Source of the DNA: Antarctobacter albus
GTDB taxonomy: Bacteria > Pseudomonadota > Alphaproteobacteria > Rhodobacterales > Rhodobacteraceae
DNA length: 64,000 nt
NCBI RefSeq assembly: GCF_900101505.1
Contig: NZ_FMZI01000011.1
Span: 1 to 64,000 of the forward strand
Reading direction: 5' to 3'
Shown: in pieces, positions 1 through 8,500 of the stretch
Layout of the letters: each line of letters starts with the position of its first letter
Numbering within the stretch: the first letter of the stretch is position 1
The notes under the pieces: model-generated
What the model saw: the letters and a program-made list of their open reading frames with translations, nothing else
What the model was told of the DNA's origin: nothing
Database searches by the model: none
Program-made: the position numbers and the translations under genes

Positions 1-35
1 GAAGGCAGAGAGACCCGGACGGCCTGTCTGCCTTC
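1..35. terminator. Hairpin downstream of the gentisate operon
   Basis: A 9-bp perfect inverted repeat (GAAGGCAGA at 1-9, TCTGCCTTC at 27-35) lies 30 bp past the stop codon of the last gene of the minus-strand gentisate operon. It could form a transcript-end hairpin. The flank that would carry a T-tract on the minus strand is outside the window, so a terminator role is only probable. Confidence 0.35.
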
Positions 36-65
36 GCCGGCCGTATTGACTTGTGCAGCCCCGGA

Positions 66-650
66 TCAGACTTGCCCGAACGTGATGTTCTTACGCAGGT
101 CGGCGGGCACATCGGCGAGCCGACCGCCATTGCCCAGGTCCAGAGCGCCTTGCCACACCACCCGCGCACGCAGGCGGGGCGTCTGGCGCAGCGGGGTGAC
201 GGCCTGGCCCTCCAGAGGCGCCGACAGGGTCCATCCCTCGTCGGTCAGGTCGCGCCATTCGACGTCCAGGTGGATCGCCGCATGGTGCACCAGGCTGCGC
301 AACGCGCGCGGCGGCAGCGTGGCCCCCTGGGCGATCTCCGCGCGATGGGCCTCTGGCGCTATCGGCTGAACGCTGTCCCCGGCCCGCACGGCGCCCACCT
401 GCTGCGCGAGAGCCCGCGCGTGATAGCCGACCTCGGCAATCAGCGCCCGACGCCGGACGCCCTCGCGCAGGGACGGCGCGTCCAGGTCGGCATCCGACAG
501 CTCGGCCAGCTTGCGGGCGAAATAGGCCGCGCCGCGCCGGGCCAGCAGCAGATCCCCTGCCGGGGCCGAGGCCGCATCATAGCGCGCCCCTGCCCCCTGA
601 CGCGCGCGCAAGGCCTCGCGCGCGGCCTGTTCCTCGGCCGTCAGGCTCAT
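66..650 (-). CDS. Maleylpyruvate isomerase-like protein (DinB/mycothiol-dependent isomerase fold), putative non-metal variant
   Basis: This 194-residue protein is the last gene of the gentisate operon. Its ATG at 650 overlaps the stop of the dioxygenase gene. From about residue 35 to 180 it resembles the N-terminal domain of the mycothiol-dependent maleylpyruvate isomerase of actinobacteria, with LIAEVGYHARAL and a late VVWQGALDLG block. As I recall the Corynebacterium enzyme, zinc is bound by a His in LIAHVAY and by Glu and His in REVWIHAVDLG. Here the matching residues are Glu73, Val164 and Gly168, so all three ligands appear to be lost. It also lacks most of the usual C-terminal part (about 240 residues in the family). 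Proteobacteria do not make mycothiol and a GST-type isomerase lies in the same operon, so its own activity is uncertain. Confidence 0.7.
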   Translation of the reverse strand: MSLTAEEQAAREALRARQGAGARYDAASAPAGDLLLARRGAAYFARKLAELSDADLDAPSLREGVRRRALIAEVGYHARALAQQVGAVRAGDSVQPIAPEAHRAEIAQGATLPPRALRSLVHHAAIHLDVEWRDLTDEGWTLSAPLEGQAVTPLRQTPRLRARVVWQGALDLGNGGRLADVPADLRKNITFGQV

Positions 651-1720
651 TGCCCTTCGACCGCCGTCCGCATGAAATTCAGACGCTCCATGATCGGCGC
701 ATCGGAAAAGCGGAACAGGTCGAACTGGGTTTCCGCCTGCAAGGACCACGGCACCCAGGACGGGATCACGAACATGTCGCCCTTTTCCAGCCTGTGCGTC
801 TCGCCCCCCATGACAACCGCCCCTTGCCCCTCGAAGACCTGGAACACGGTCGACCCGACTTCGCGCCGCTCGGGCGTCTCGGCCCCGGCGCGCAGGCGGT
901 GGAACTCGCAGCGGATCGTCGGCATCACGTCGCCGCCGGTGGTCGGGTTGACGTAGCGGATCGCCGCGTGGCCCTGTTCGACGGTGGCCGGCATGCCCTC
1001 ATCCTCCAGCAGCAATTGCTGGGTCAGCGCCTGGTCGGTGAACTCCCAGCGATAGGCGCCGATGGGCGAGGCGACGGTGTCCTGCAGGTGCGACAGGGGC
1101 CGCAGGCCCGGGTGGCACCACAGGCGTTCGCCCTGGGAATAGTTCGGCGTGGCATTGTCGGTGACCCGTTCCGCGCCGAACTCGAAGAAGCCAACGTCCA
1201 TCTGCTGGCTGAAGGGAATGTCCAGCCCGTCGATCCAGGCCATCGGCTCGGTCGCGACATTGTGGTGCCCGTGGAACCGCCAGCCCGGCGTCAACAGCAG
1301 ATCGCCGCGCGACATCCGCACCGGGTCGCCGTCGACCACCGTCCAGACCCCCTCGCCCTCGACGACGAAGCGAAAGGCGTTCTGGGCGTGGCGATGCTCG
1401 GGTGCGTTTTCGCCGGGGCAGAGGTACTGGATCGCGGCCCAGAGCGTGGGCGAGACATAGGCCCGCCCGCCAAGCCCGGGGTTGGCGAGGCCGATGGCGC
1501 GACGTTCGCCGCCCCGGCCCACCGGCACCAGTTCGCCAGACCGCTCGGCCAGTGGCAAAAGATCGGCCCAGCGCCAGACATGGGGCACGGCCTTGGGCCT
1601 GGGGTGCAGCGGCATCAGGTCGCCGGTCTGCGTCCACAGCGGGTTCAGGTGATTGTCCTTGAACCCCTGGTATAGCGCGCGCAGCTCCGGCGTGTCCTCG
1701 GGTTGCATGGCGTTGTCCAT
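647..1720 (-). CDS. Gentisate 1,2-dioxygenase
   Basis: A bicupin ring-cleavage dioxygenase of 357 residues that opens gentisate (2,5-dihydroxybenzoate) to maleylpyruvate with Fe(II) and O2. The N-terminal cupin carries APEHRHAQNAFRFVVEGEG, whose histidines are the expected iron ligands, followed by GWRFHGHHN. A second cupin with a GDMFVIPSWVPW block is near the C-terminus. The start is the ATG at 1720 because GGAGGAG lies just upstream; the open frame extends further but without a ribosome site. It sits between the two isomerase-type genes of the operon. Length and motifs match the family well. Confidence 0.93.
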   Translation of the reverse strand: MDNAMQPEDTPELRALYQGFKDNHLNPLWTQTGDLMPLHPRPKAVPHVWRWADLLPLAERSGELVPVGRGGERRAIGLANPGLGGRAYVSPTLWAAIQYLCPGENAPEHRHAQNAFRFVVEGEGVWTVVDGDPVRMSRGDLLLTPGWRFHGHHNVATEPMAWIDGLDIPFSQQMDVGFFEFGAERVTDNATPNYSQGERLWCHPGLRPLSHLQDTVASPIGAYRWEFTDQALTQQLLLEDEGMPATVEQGHAAIRYVNPTTGGDVMPTIRCEFHRLRAGAETPERREVGSTVFQVFEGQGAVVMGGETHRLEKGDMFVIPSWVPWSLQAETQFDLFRFSDAPIMERLNFMRTAVEGQ

Positions 1721-1745
1721 AACTCTCCTCCTTGGAAACGCGTTG

Positions 1746-2390
1746 TCAGGCCGCGTCGGGCTGGTTGGGCGGGGACGCGTCGCGGAAGGCGGGCAGCGCG
1801 TCGAGCTCCGCGAAGATCCGCGCGATGGTCGGCCAGTCCGCGACCGGGATGTCAAAGCGCCGGTTGTTCCAGACCTGCGCGTAAAGGCACAGATCGGCCA
1901 GCCCCGGCGTATCTCCGTGACAGTAGCGACCGGTCCGCGCGTCCTGCAACGCCTCTTCTAGAGCGTCGAAAGTGGTGGCAACCCAATGCGTGAACCAGGC
2001 CTTCTGCGCCGCTTCATCGGCGCCGAACTGGTCGCGCAGGCGGAACAGGACCCGCAGGTTGTTCAGCGGATGGATCTCGCAGGCGATCATGCAGGCCAGG
2101 CCGCGCACCCGGGCCCGGCCCAGCGGATCGGCGGGCAAAAGCGCGGGCTCCGGGTGGGTCTCTTCCAGCCATTCGATGATGGCCAGCGACTGGATCAGGG
2201 TCGTTCCGTCCTCCAGCTCCAGCGACGGCACCAGGCCTTGCGGGTTCTTGGCCAGGTACTCCGGCGTCCGCGTCTCTCCCTTGCGCAGGGCGTAGGCCAG
2301 GTAGTCGTATTCCAGCCCCTTGAGGTTCAACGCGGCGCGCAGCCGCGTCGAGGTCGACGAACGAAAGAAGTTGTGCAGCGTCAGGCTCAT
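1746..2390 (-). CDS. Zeta-class GST, maleylpyruvate/maleylacetoacetate isomerase
   Basis: A 214-residue glutathione transferase of the zeta class. The N-terminal thioredoxin fold has SSTSTRLRAALNLKG in place of the usual [11 protein letters not shown], so the cysteine is changed but the serines remain. NPQGLVPSLE and QSLAIIEWLEE follow, and the C-terminal helical domain contains GDTPGLADLCLYAQ. In this operon it should isomerise maleylpyruvate to fumarylpyruvate with glutathione. A second zeta GST at 17003-17620 serves the homogentisate branch. Its start codon overlaps the stop of the hydrolase gene by 4 bp, showing translational coupling. Confidence 0.88.
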   Translation of the reverse strand: MSLTLHNFFRSSTSTRLRAALNLKGLEYDYLAYALRKGETRTPEYLAKNPQGLVPSLELEDGTTLIQSLAIIEWLEETHPEPALLPADPLGRARVRGLACMIACEIHPLNNLRVLFRLRDQFGADEAAQKAWFTHWVATTFDALEEALQDARTGRYCHGDTPGLADLCLYAQVWNNRRFDIPVADWPTIARIFAELDALPAFRDASPPNQPDAA

Positions 2391-3082
2391 GCGCGGGGGC
2401 CGATATGGGTGGTGCAGGTGCCCAGGCCCTCGACCTCGACGACGCAGGTATCGCCGGGCTGCAAGGGGCCGACGCCGGCAGGCGTGCCGGTCATGATCAG
2501 GTCGCCCGGCTTCAGCGCGAAGGACTGCGACAGGATCGAGATCATCTCGGGGATGGACCAGATCAGTTCGCTGAGGTCGGCCTCCTGCTTGACCTCGCCG
2601 TTGACGGTCAGCTTGATCGCCCCCTTGGAGGGATGACCCACGGCAGAGACCGGGTGGATCGGCGCGATGGGGGCCGAGTTGTCGAACCCCTTGCCAAGAT
2701 CCCAGGGGCGGCCCTGCTCGCGCGCCTTCAGCTGCAGGTCACGGCGGGTCAGGTCATTGCCGACGCCATAGCCCCAGACGTGATCCAGAGCCTTGTCCTC
2801 GGGAATGTTCACACCGCCGGTGCCGATCACGGCGACGAGTTCGGCCTCATAGTGAAAGTTCTCGGTCTGCGGCGGATAGGGGATCGTCGCGCCGTCCTCG
2901 ACCACCGCATCGGCGGGTTTGAGAAAGAAGAACGGCGGATCGCGGTCCGGGTCCTTGCCCATCTCGCGCGCGTGGGCGGCATAGTTGCGCCCGATGCAGA
3001 AGATGCGCCGCACCGGAATGCGGTCCCCGCTGCCTGCAACGGCGACGCTGGGGGTGACGGCGGGTTCAAAGACAAAGCCCAT
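2387..3082 (-). CDS. Fumarylpyruvate hydrolase (FAH family)
   Basis: A 231-residue fumarylacetoacetate-hydrolase fold protein that should split fumarylpyruvate into fumarate and pyruvate, the last step of the gentisate pathway. It shows IFCIGRNYAAHAREMG, the metal-site block FHYEAELVAVIG and the C-terminal MTGTPAGVGPL loop. The open frame could begin at a TTG at 3100, but the ATG at 3082 is preferred because AGGAAGG sits 8-9 bases upstream. It is about half the length of true fumarylacetoacetase (compare 19466-20731), as expected for single-domain pathway hydrolases. Confidence 0.9.
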   Translation of the reverse strand: MGFVFEPAVTPSVAVAGSGDRIPVRRIFCIGRNYAAHAREMGKDPDRDPPFFFLKPADAVVEDGATIPYPPQTENFHYEAELVAVIGTGGVNIPEDKALDHVWGYGVGNDLTRRDLQLKAREQGRPWDLGKGFDNSAPIAPIHPVSAVGHPSKGAIKLTVNGEVKQEADLSELIWSIPEMISILSQSFALKPGDLIMTGTPAGVGPLQPGDTCVVEVEGLGTCTTHIGPRA

Positions 3083-3101
3083 GAAGTGATCCTTCCTCAA
3101 G

Positions 3102-4313
3102 TCATTCGGCGGCTGCGGATGTCGCCGCGCCCGTGTCCAGCCCGTTCGAGCCGTAAAGCCAGTTCAGCTGGTTGTACCAGTCGTCCGCGCTCATCGAGCG
3201 CATGACGGAATTGCGGACCGCGGCCTGTGCGTCGCCGGGGTGGTAGATGTATTCGCCGATCAGGCGCGAGTTCATCTGGACGCGCGCGGTGCGGACCTTG
3301 CGCATCTCCTGGTAGCGCTGCAGCGCGTCCTCGGTGTCCTCACCGAAATTCTCGATGCAATGGGAGAGCGCCACCGCGTCCTCCATCGCCATGCAGGCGC
3401 CCTGGGCGAAATATTGCAGCATCGGGTGCGCCGCATCGCCCAGAAGCGCCACGCGTCCGTCCACCCAGTTGGAAATCGGGTCACGATCGCAGAGGACCCA
3501 GAGTTTCCAGTTGTCGCCATGCTCGATCACCTGCCGCGCCTTGGGGTGAATGTGTTCGAACCCCTGCGCGACCTCTTCCTTGCTGACGGGCTTGCCGGCG
3601 ATCGCCTCCCGCACATCGCGGTGATAGGTCACGACAAGGTTGAAAACCTTCCAGCCTTTCAGCGGGTAGTGCACGATATGGCACTTGGGCCCGGCCCAGA
3701 GCGTCGCCGCGTTCCAGCGCAGGTCCTCGGGCATCTGCTCGGTCGGGATGACGCTGCGGTAGGTGGTGTGGCCGGAAATGCGCGGTTCGCCATCGCCGAT
3801 CATCTGCGACCGGATCGGAGAGCGCAGCCCCTCGGCGCCGATCAGGAAACGCCCCTTTATGGGGTCGCGCCCGTCCAGCAGCAGGGTGACGCTGCTGCCG
3901 TCCTGTTCATAGCCCAGCACCTTGTGATCCGTGCGCAGGTCGATCAGCGGGCTGTCCTCGCAGTATTTCAGCAGGACGCCATGCAGGTCGGCCCGGTGCA
4001 CCACGGCGTAGGGGTTGCCGTAGAACTTGCGGAACGGCTCATCCAACGGGATGCGGGTGATGTCCTCGGCGGTCTGGGCGTCCATCAGGCGCAGCGCGTC
4101 GATGTAGACGGCCTTGCTGCGCGCCTCGTCCCCGACACCGAGGTAATCGAAACAGTGAAAGGCGTTGGGGCCGATCTGGATGCCGGCGCCGATCTCGCCC
4201 AGTTGCGGCGCCTGCTCGACGACGATGCTGCGCTGTCCCTTGCGGGCCAGCCCACAGGCAGCCGCCAGGCCGCCGATGCCGCCGCCGGCGATGATGATGG
4301 GAAGATCACTCAT
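3102..4313 (-). CDS. 3-hydroxybenzoate 6-hydroxylase-type FAD monooxygenase
   Basis: A 403-residue class A flavoprotein hydroxylase and first gene of the gentisate operon. It has the Rossmann motif GGGIGGLAAACGLA near residue 10 and the FAD-binding GRVALLGDAAHPM block near residue 290. GAGIQIGPNAFH and the C-terminal NSRLIGEYIYHPGDAQAAVRN region resemble 3-hydroxybenzoate 6-hydroxylases and salicylate hydroxylases. With a gentisate dioxygenase downstream, para-hydroxylation of 3-hydroxybenzoate to gentisate is the best reading; salicylate 5-hydroxylation is less likely because that enzyme is multicomponent. The ATG at 4313 is preceded by GGAGGAGAGAGG. A 19-bp gap separates it from the hydrolase gene. 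Confidence 0.85.
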   Translation of the reverse strand: MSDLPIIIAGGGIGGLAAACGLARKGQRSIVVEQAPQLGEIGAGIQIGPNAFHCFDYLGVGDEARSKAVYIDALRLMDAQTAEDITRIPLDEPFRKFYGNPYAVVHRADLHGVLLKYCEDSPLIDLRTDHKVLGYEQDGSSVTLLLDGRDPIKGRFLIGAEGLRSPIRSQMIGDGEPRISGHTTYRSVIPTEQMPEDLRWNAATLWAGPKCHIVHYPLKGWKVFNLVVTYHRDVREAIAGKPVSKEEVAQGFEHIHPKARQVIEHGDNWKLWVLCDRDPISNWVDGRVALLGDAAHPMLQYFAQGACMAMEDAVALSHCIENFGEDTEDALQRYQEMRKVRTARVQMNSRLIGEYIYHPGDAQAAVRNSVMRSMSADDWYNQLNWLYGSNGLDTGAATSAAAE

Positions 4314-4390
4314 GGCTCTGGTCCTCTCTCCTCCGCAGGTCGGCCCCAGGCCGGATCCTGCCCCTATCATTCCCCTGACTCGGGTAACTG

Positions 4391-4404
4391 ATATGTAGAC
4401 ATAT
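4391..4404. promoter_or_regulatory. Candidate MarR operator between the gentisate operon and its regulator
   Basis: ATATGT-AG-ACATAT is a perfect 6-bp inverted repeat with a 2-base centre, in an AT-rich island of the 172-bp divergent promoter region. Its size and symmetry suit a MarR dimer. A related half pattern (CATATGATTTGCATAC) overlaps its right side. It would let the MarR protein at 4486 control itself and the gentisate operon. Confidence 0.5.
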
Positions 4405-4485
4405 GATTTGCATACGGAGCATTGCGCGTCAAGAAAAAGATCCGTACACTTACAAAATCAGCGAAAGGCACCCAAGGGGACCGGA

Positions 4486-4950
4486 ATGATGGATGCAGGC
4501 ACACCGGATCGAGAGGAAGCGGAAGACATGCCGCTGGAGTCCCTGGCCGGGCACCTGATCCGCCGCTTGCACCAGGCCTCGACCAATGTCTTTCACACCC
4601 GCACCCGCGCCGCCGGGCTGGAGCTGACGCCGGTGCAGTTCGCGGCAATGAAAGCGGTGCATGACGAACCCGGCATCGACCAGGCCACCATCGGCGCGCG
4701 CATCGCCTATGACCGCGCCACCATCGGCGGCGTCATCGACCGGCTGGAACAGAAAGGCTGGGTCAGGCGGCAGGTGTCCCGGCGCGACCGCCGCGCCCGG
4801 GAAGTGACATTGACGCCGGAGGGGGCAGAGATGTTCCGGCGCGCGCTGCCCGTGATCACCGCCTTGCAGGCCGAGATCCTGCCGGGCCTCACCGAGGCGG
4901 AACACCGTGTCTTCCTGGAACTGGCCCGCAAGGCGACGCCGGGGGACTGA
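4486..4950 (+). CDS. MarR-family regulator of the gentisate operon
   Basis: A 154-residue winged-helix regulator. LESLAGHLIRRLHQAS forms the first helix, ELTPVQFAAMKAV leads into the DNA-binding part, and the recognition helix and wing are in DRATIGGVIDRLEQKGWVRRQVSRRDRRAREVTLTPEG (quoted here in parts of the region about residues 70-105). It is divergent from the ring-hydroxylase gene, the typical layout for a local repressor that responds to the aromatic substrate. Start choice: ATG at 4486 with AAGGGGA upstream; a second ATG follows directly at 4489 and a third at 4528 is possible. Confidence 0.88.
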   Translation: MMDAGTPDREEAEDMPLESLAGHLIRRLHQASTNVFHTRTRAAGLELTPVQFAAMKAVHDEPGIDQATIGARIAYDRATIGGVIDRLEQKGWVRRQVSRRDRRAREVTLTPEGAEMFRRALPVITALQAEILPGLTEAEHRVFLELARKATPGD

Positions 4951-4951
4951 C

Positions 4952-4985
4952 CCGCCGCGCCCCCGGAAACCGGCGGTTTTTCGCA
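4952..4985 (+). terminator. Rho-independent terminator after marR
   Basis: CCGCCG (4952-4957) pairs with CGGCGG (4971-4976), followed at once by TTTTT. It begins just after the MarR stop codon. Confidence 0.6.
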
Positions 4986-5077
4986 TCCGCTTAACCGCAA
5001 TGTCATCCAGATTAACGCCTCATTAAGAGGAAGATGTCATTTTGATGAAAAAAATCGAGCGGTAAGGAAGCAAAAAC

Positions 5078-5263
5078 ATGTACCCCGAAGATCTCATCGA
5101 ACGCGCAATCCAGTCGGCCACCGATTGTGAGGCGCAGGGCTTTTACGAGACAGCGAAATCCCTGCGCGCCCTGGCGCAGGAACTGCGCGGCTCGGCCATG
5201 CCACTGGCAGCGGCGCACGGCTTTGCCGAGGCGCAGGCCCCCGCCCCCATCCGTCCGTTTTAA
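5078..5263 (+). CDS. Small conserved-looking hypothetical protein (61 aa)
   Basis: A 61-residue soluble protein. An amphipathic helical part (LIERAIQSATDCEAQGFYETAKSLRALAQELR, within residues 6-37) is followed by an Ala/Pro-rich tail. The ribosome site AAGGAAG is well placed 7 bases before the ATG, and codon use matches neighbours. It lies after an AT-rich leader (4985-5077) that could hold its promoter. I do not recognise the family; no function is assigned. Confidence 0.65.
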   Translation: MYPEDLIERAIQSATDCEAQGFYETAKSLRALAQELRGSAMPLAAAHGFAEAQAPAPIRPF

Positions 5264-5264
5264 C

Positions 5265-5284
5265 CCGGTCTTCACCTGGACCGG
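5265..5284. terminator. Short hairpin after the 61-aa gene
   Basis: CCGGTC (5265-5270) and GACCGG (5279-5284) can pair around an 8-base loop directly after the stop codon. There is no T-tract, so it is at best a weak transcript-end or processing hairpin. Confidence 0.25.
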
Positions 5285-5319
5285 CCAGCCTTGAAGGGCA
5301 TCACCCCGGGGGGCCACAG

Positions 5320-5511
5320 ATGGACGATCTCTATGATGAAGTCATGGCCCTGCTGCATGACACCGGTGCCTTTGCCGATTGGCAACAGGATGCCGCGATC
5401 CTGCGCAGGGCCGAACAGGTGCGCCGGGTGGCCCGGTCGGAACTGACAGGGCGCCTTCTCTTTCCAGCCAGGCGAAACCTTTCCCGAGAGGGACCGGATG
5501 CGGGGGCCTGA
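5320..5511 (+). CDS. Small hypothetical protein (63 aa)
   Basis: A possible 63-residue acidic-then-basic protein beginning MDDLYDEVMALLHDTG, with Trp-Gln-Gln-Asp in a predicted helix and a basic C-terminal half. Codon choice looks coding (C/G at most third positions), but the ribosome site (a GGGGGG run about 7 bases upstream) is not typical. It follows the 61-aa gene after 56 bp and converges on the protease-like gene. It could be a spurious frame. Confidence 0.45.
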   Translation: MDDLYDEVMALLHDTGAFADWQQDAAILRRAEQVRRVARSELTGRLLFPARRNLSREGPDAGA

Positions 5512-5539
5512 CGCAAAGGGCAGACGTTTCACCCCTTTC

Positions 5540-8500
5540 CTAGTCCTCGGCCCCCGCCGCGAACAGTTGCAGCGCCCGGCGACTGCCACGGCCGATGTCA
5601 CCATCGATGGGACCGGTGTAGAACTCTCCGGCCTTGAGCTGGCGCTGCATCTCCTTGCGGAATTCCAGATCAAAGGCCAGCGCTCGACCGTCGACCAGCA
5701 ATAGGTGCGCATCCTCGTCGCCTTCGCGCAGGCGCCCCAGCAAGACCTGCACCTGTTCTGCCAGCGGCAGATCGGCAGGCACGAAATCGGGCAACCCCTC
5801 CAGCAGCACCTGACGCACAGGCAAGAAGTTTCCGTCGGGCAGTCGCACCGCGACGCGGTCCAGCATGACGGGGCTGGACAGGAACAGTGTCGCGCCCACC
5901 TGCGCCGCCGTCCCATCCGGGTAAACCGCCAACCGCCCCTTGACCTGGCCATTGATCATGTCCCACAGCACCACGCCCCCCGGCGCCAGCGCGGCCGCAA
6001 TCCGCAGGCCGTCCGGGGCGAAATCCAGCGCCCGAACCTCGGCGCCGCCGGTCTGCAGCCGCCACAGGAAACGCCCCACCGACATATCCCAAATCAGGAC
6101 CTCGGGGCTGCCTTCTTCTGCGACGGCGACAAAGCGTCCGTCAGGGCTGACGGCCATCGCGTGCGGCGGGTTGTCCAACTGGCCAAAGCGGCGGATCAAG
6201 GTGCCATCCTCGGCGTTCCACAAGGCAAGCATCCAGCGCGCCGTAACGCCCCGGCCCTGTACCACCGCCACCACCTCTTGCGATGCGCCCCGAAAACCCA
6301 GCGGACCAACCCGGGAAAACGGCATCTGAAGGATCTGACCGTGTTCACCGGTCTCCGGGTCGATCAGGGCAATCTCCGGTTTCGGCCTGTTTCGGGCCAC
6401 GGCCAGGATCCGGCCATCGCGCGAAAAAGCGGCGTCGTCCCCTTCGACATCGCGCAGCACCTCGCCGGTCGCCGCGTCCAACAGTGTCACCTGGCCTCGG
6501 GAATCGCTCCGTGCAAGGTAGGCCCCCGTCGGATCGAACCTCAAAACGCGCACATCTCCGGGCAGGAGGGCAGACCGGGTCTCCTCCCCGAAATCCAGCA
6601 GCCGCAGGGGCTGGTCTTCCGCGCCCTGCACAGCCAGTCCTGCGCCATGCGGTTGCCACGCCAGCGCGGCAGGCCCCTGCGCCTCGTCCACACGATAGGT
6701 CACCTGCCCGTCCTCCCAGGCCCAGACCTGCAAGGGGACGCCGGCCGATCCGCCCAGTGCCAGGCGGGTACTGTCGGGGCTGAAGACCAGCGTCGTAATC
6801 GCGTCGGCCTGCCGAGGCGCTTCGCGCAGGACCTGCCCGGTTGCCAGGTCTGCCAACACGGCAGCGGCCTGCGGTCCGGCCACATGGCCAAACAGCCTTG
6901 CACCGCCCGGCTCCAGAACCGCGCGGCTGAACCGCCGACCGGAAAGGACCATCCGGACAGAGCCGTCCGGCCCGTAGATCCGAACCGTGCCATTCTCGCG
7001 ATCCTGCATGGCCAACCTGTCCGGCCCGACCGGCCCCAACAGGGTCTCTCTTCCTTCGCCACCGATCCGCCCCATCACCTGCCCGGTGGAGACGTTCCAG
7101 CGATACCCGCGCCCTTCGGCGTGACCGGACGCCAGATCACCGTCGGGAAGGAAAGCCAGCCCGTCGACAGGTGTCTCGGTCGGCATACGCTGCAAGACCG
7201 ATCCATCCGCCACCCGGTGCAGGCTGACACCCTTGGCGCCCGCCAGCGCCAGGATGTCCCCCTCTGCGTTGAAGGCCACCGCCGCAACAGGTCCGTCCTC
7301 TGCCGTCGTGGCCCACAGGCGCGCCCCGTCCGACGCCTGCCAGAGCGAGACCGCATCGCCCTGCACCGTTGCCACCCGTGAGCCATCCGTGGACAGCGCC
7401 ATGTGTGTAACCCCATCGGCACCCTCGGTGGCGATGCGCCTCGTGACCTCCATCAGCGGCAGGTCCATGACCTCGACCTCGCCCTCCCGCGCCAAAGCGA
7501 GCTTCCCGCCATCCCGGCTGAGTGCGAGAGCGCGGACGCCCTGCGGCAGGAACCTCCGGGCTTGCAAGGCGCCGTCGTCCAGCCGCCAAAGCGACAGCGC
7601 CGATTGCCCTCTGCCAATGTCGGTGAGTGTCGCTGCAATTCCCTGACCGGCCGCCAACAGTCCACCGGAGCCATCCAGATCGCCCAGCGGGCCGGTCAAC
7701 AGTTCGACCCCCGTGCCTGGCGGCAGGTAAGGCAGCGCAACACCGTAGACTGCCGGACCATCCGCGCCGACGCCCACCGGAAAGACATCGACCGGGTCTT
7801 CGGCTTCTTCGTCAGGTTCCACGATCTCGGCATCGGGCGGTGCGGCAGGTTCCGGAACAGGCGTGGCAACCGATGCGGGCTTTGCGGCTTCGGGCGCAAC
7901 CGGCCTGGGGCCGGCAGTGGTGCTGCGTCCGCAGCGCAGGGCCGCCTCTCCCGCACAATCCTCGCCCGCAGCGACCGCCCGCAGGAAAGCGGAGGCGTCC
8001 AGCATGGCCGCAATCGTGACACCACGCCCACCGGTCGCCCGAGGCTCTTCCTGCAGGTGCAGACCGATCATCCGGCCTGCGCCGTCCAGCACCGGTGCCC
8101 CGGCATTTCCGGGCAAGGCCGCGCACCCGTGGGTCAGCCGACCGCCATCGGTGACGGCCCCGCGCAGGGAACAGCCCTCACGAACCACCTGTTTCGACGT
8201 TCCGAATGGGTGACCGACAATCGCCAGCGGCATCCCCGCTGACGGAACCGGCGGATCGAGCGTCAGAACCGCGTCCTCTGCCCCCAAGAGACCATCCGCC
8301 CGCAGCACGACAAACCCAAGGTCCGCATGCGCCTCCAAGGGCTCGGGATCGAGTGCGACCCGCTGCCCCTGCTCCTCGACCCGTGGCGCGTCAAAGCCTG
8401 CGACGAATTCGACGCGCGTGATCCGCTTTGGCCCGCGCGCGGCCAGGTCTGGCTCGGCCAGCACGCCCGGCACACAGCGAAAGGCCGTCAGCACGAGGTT

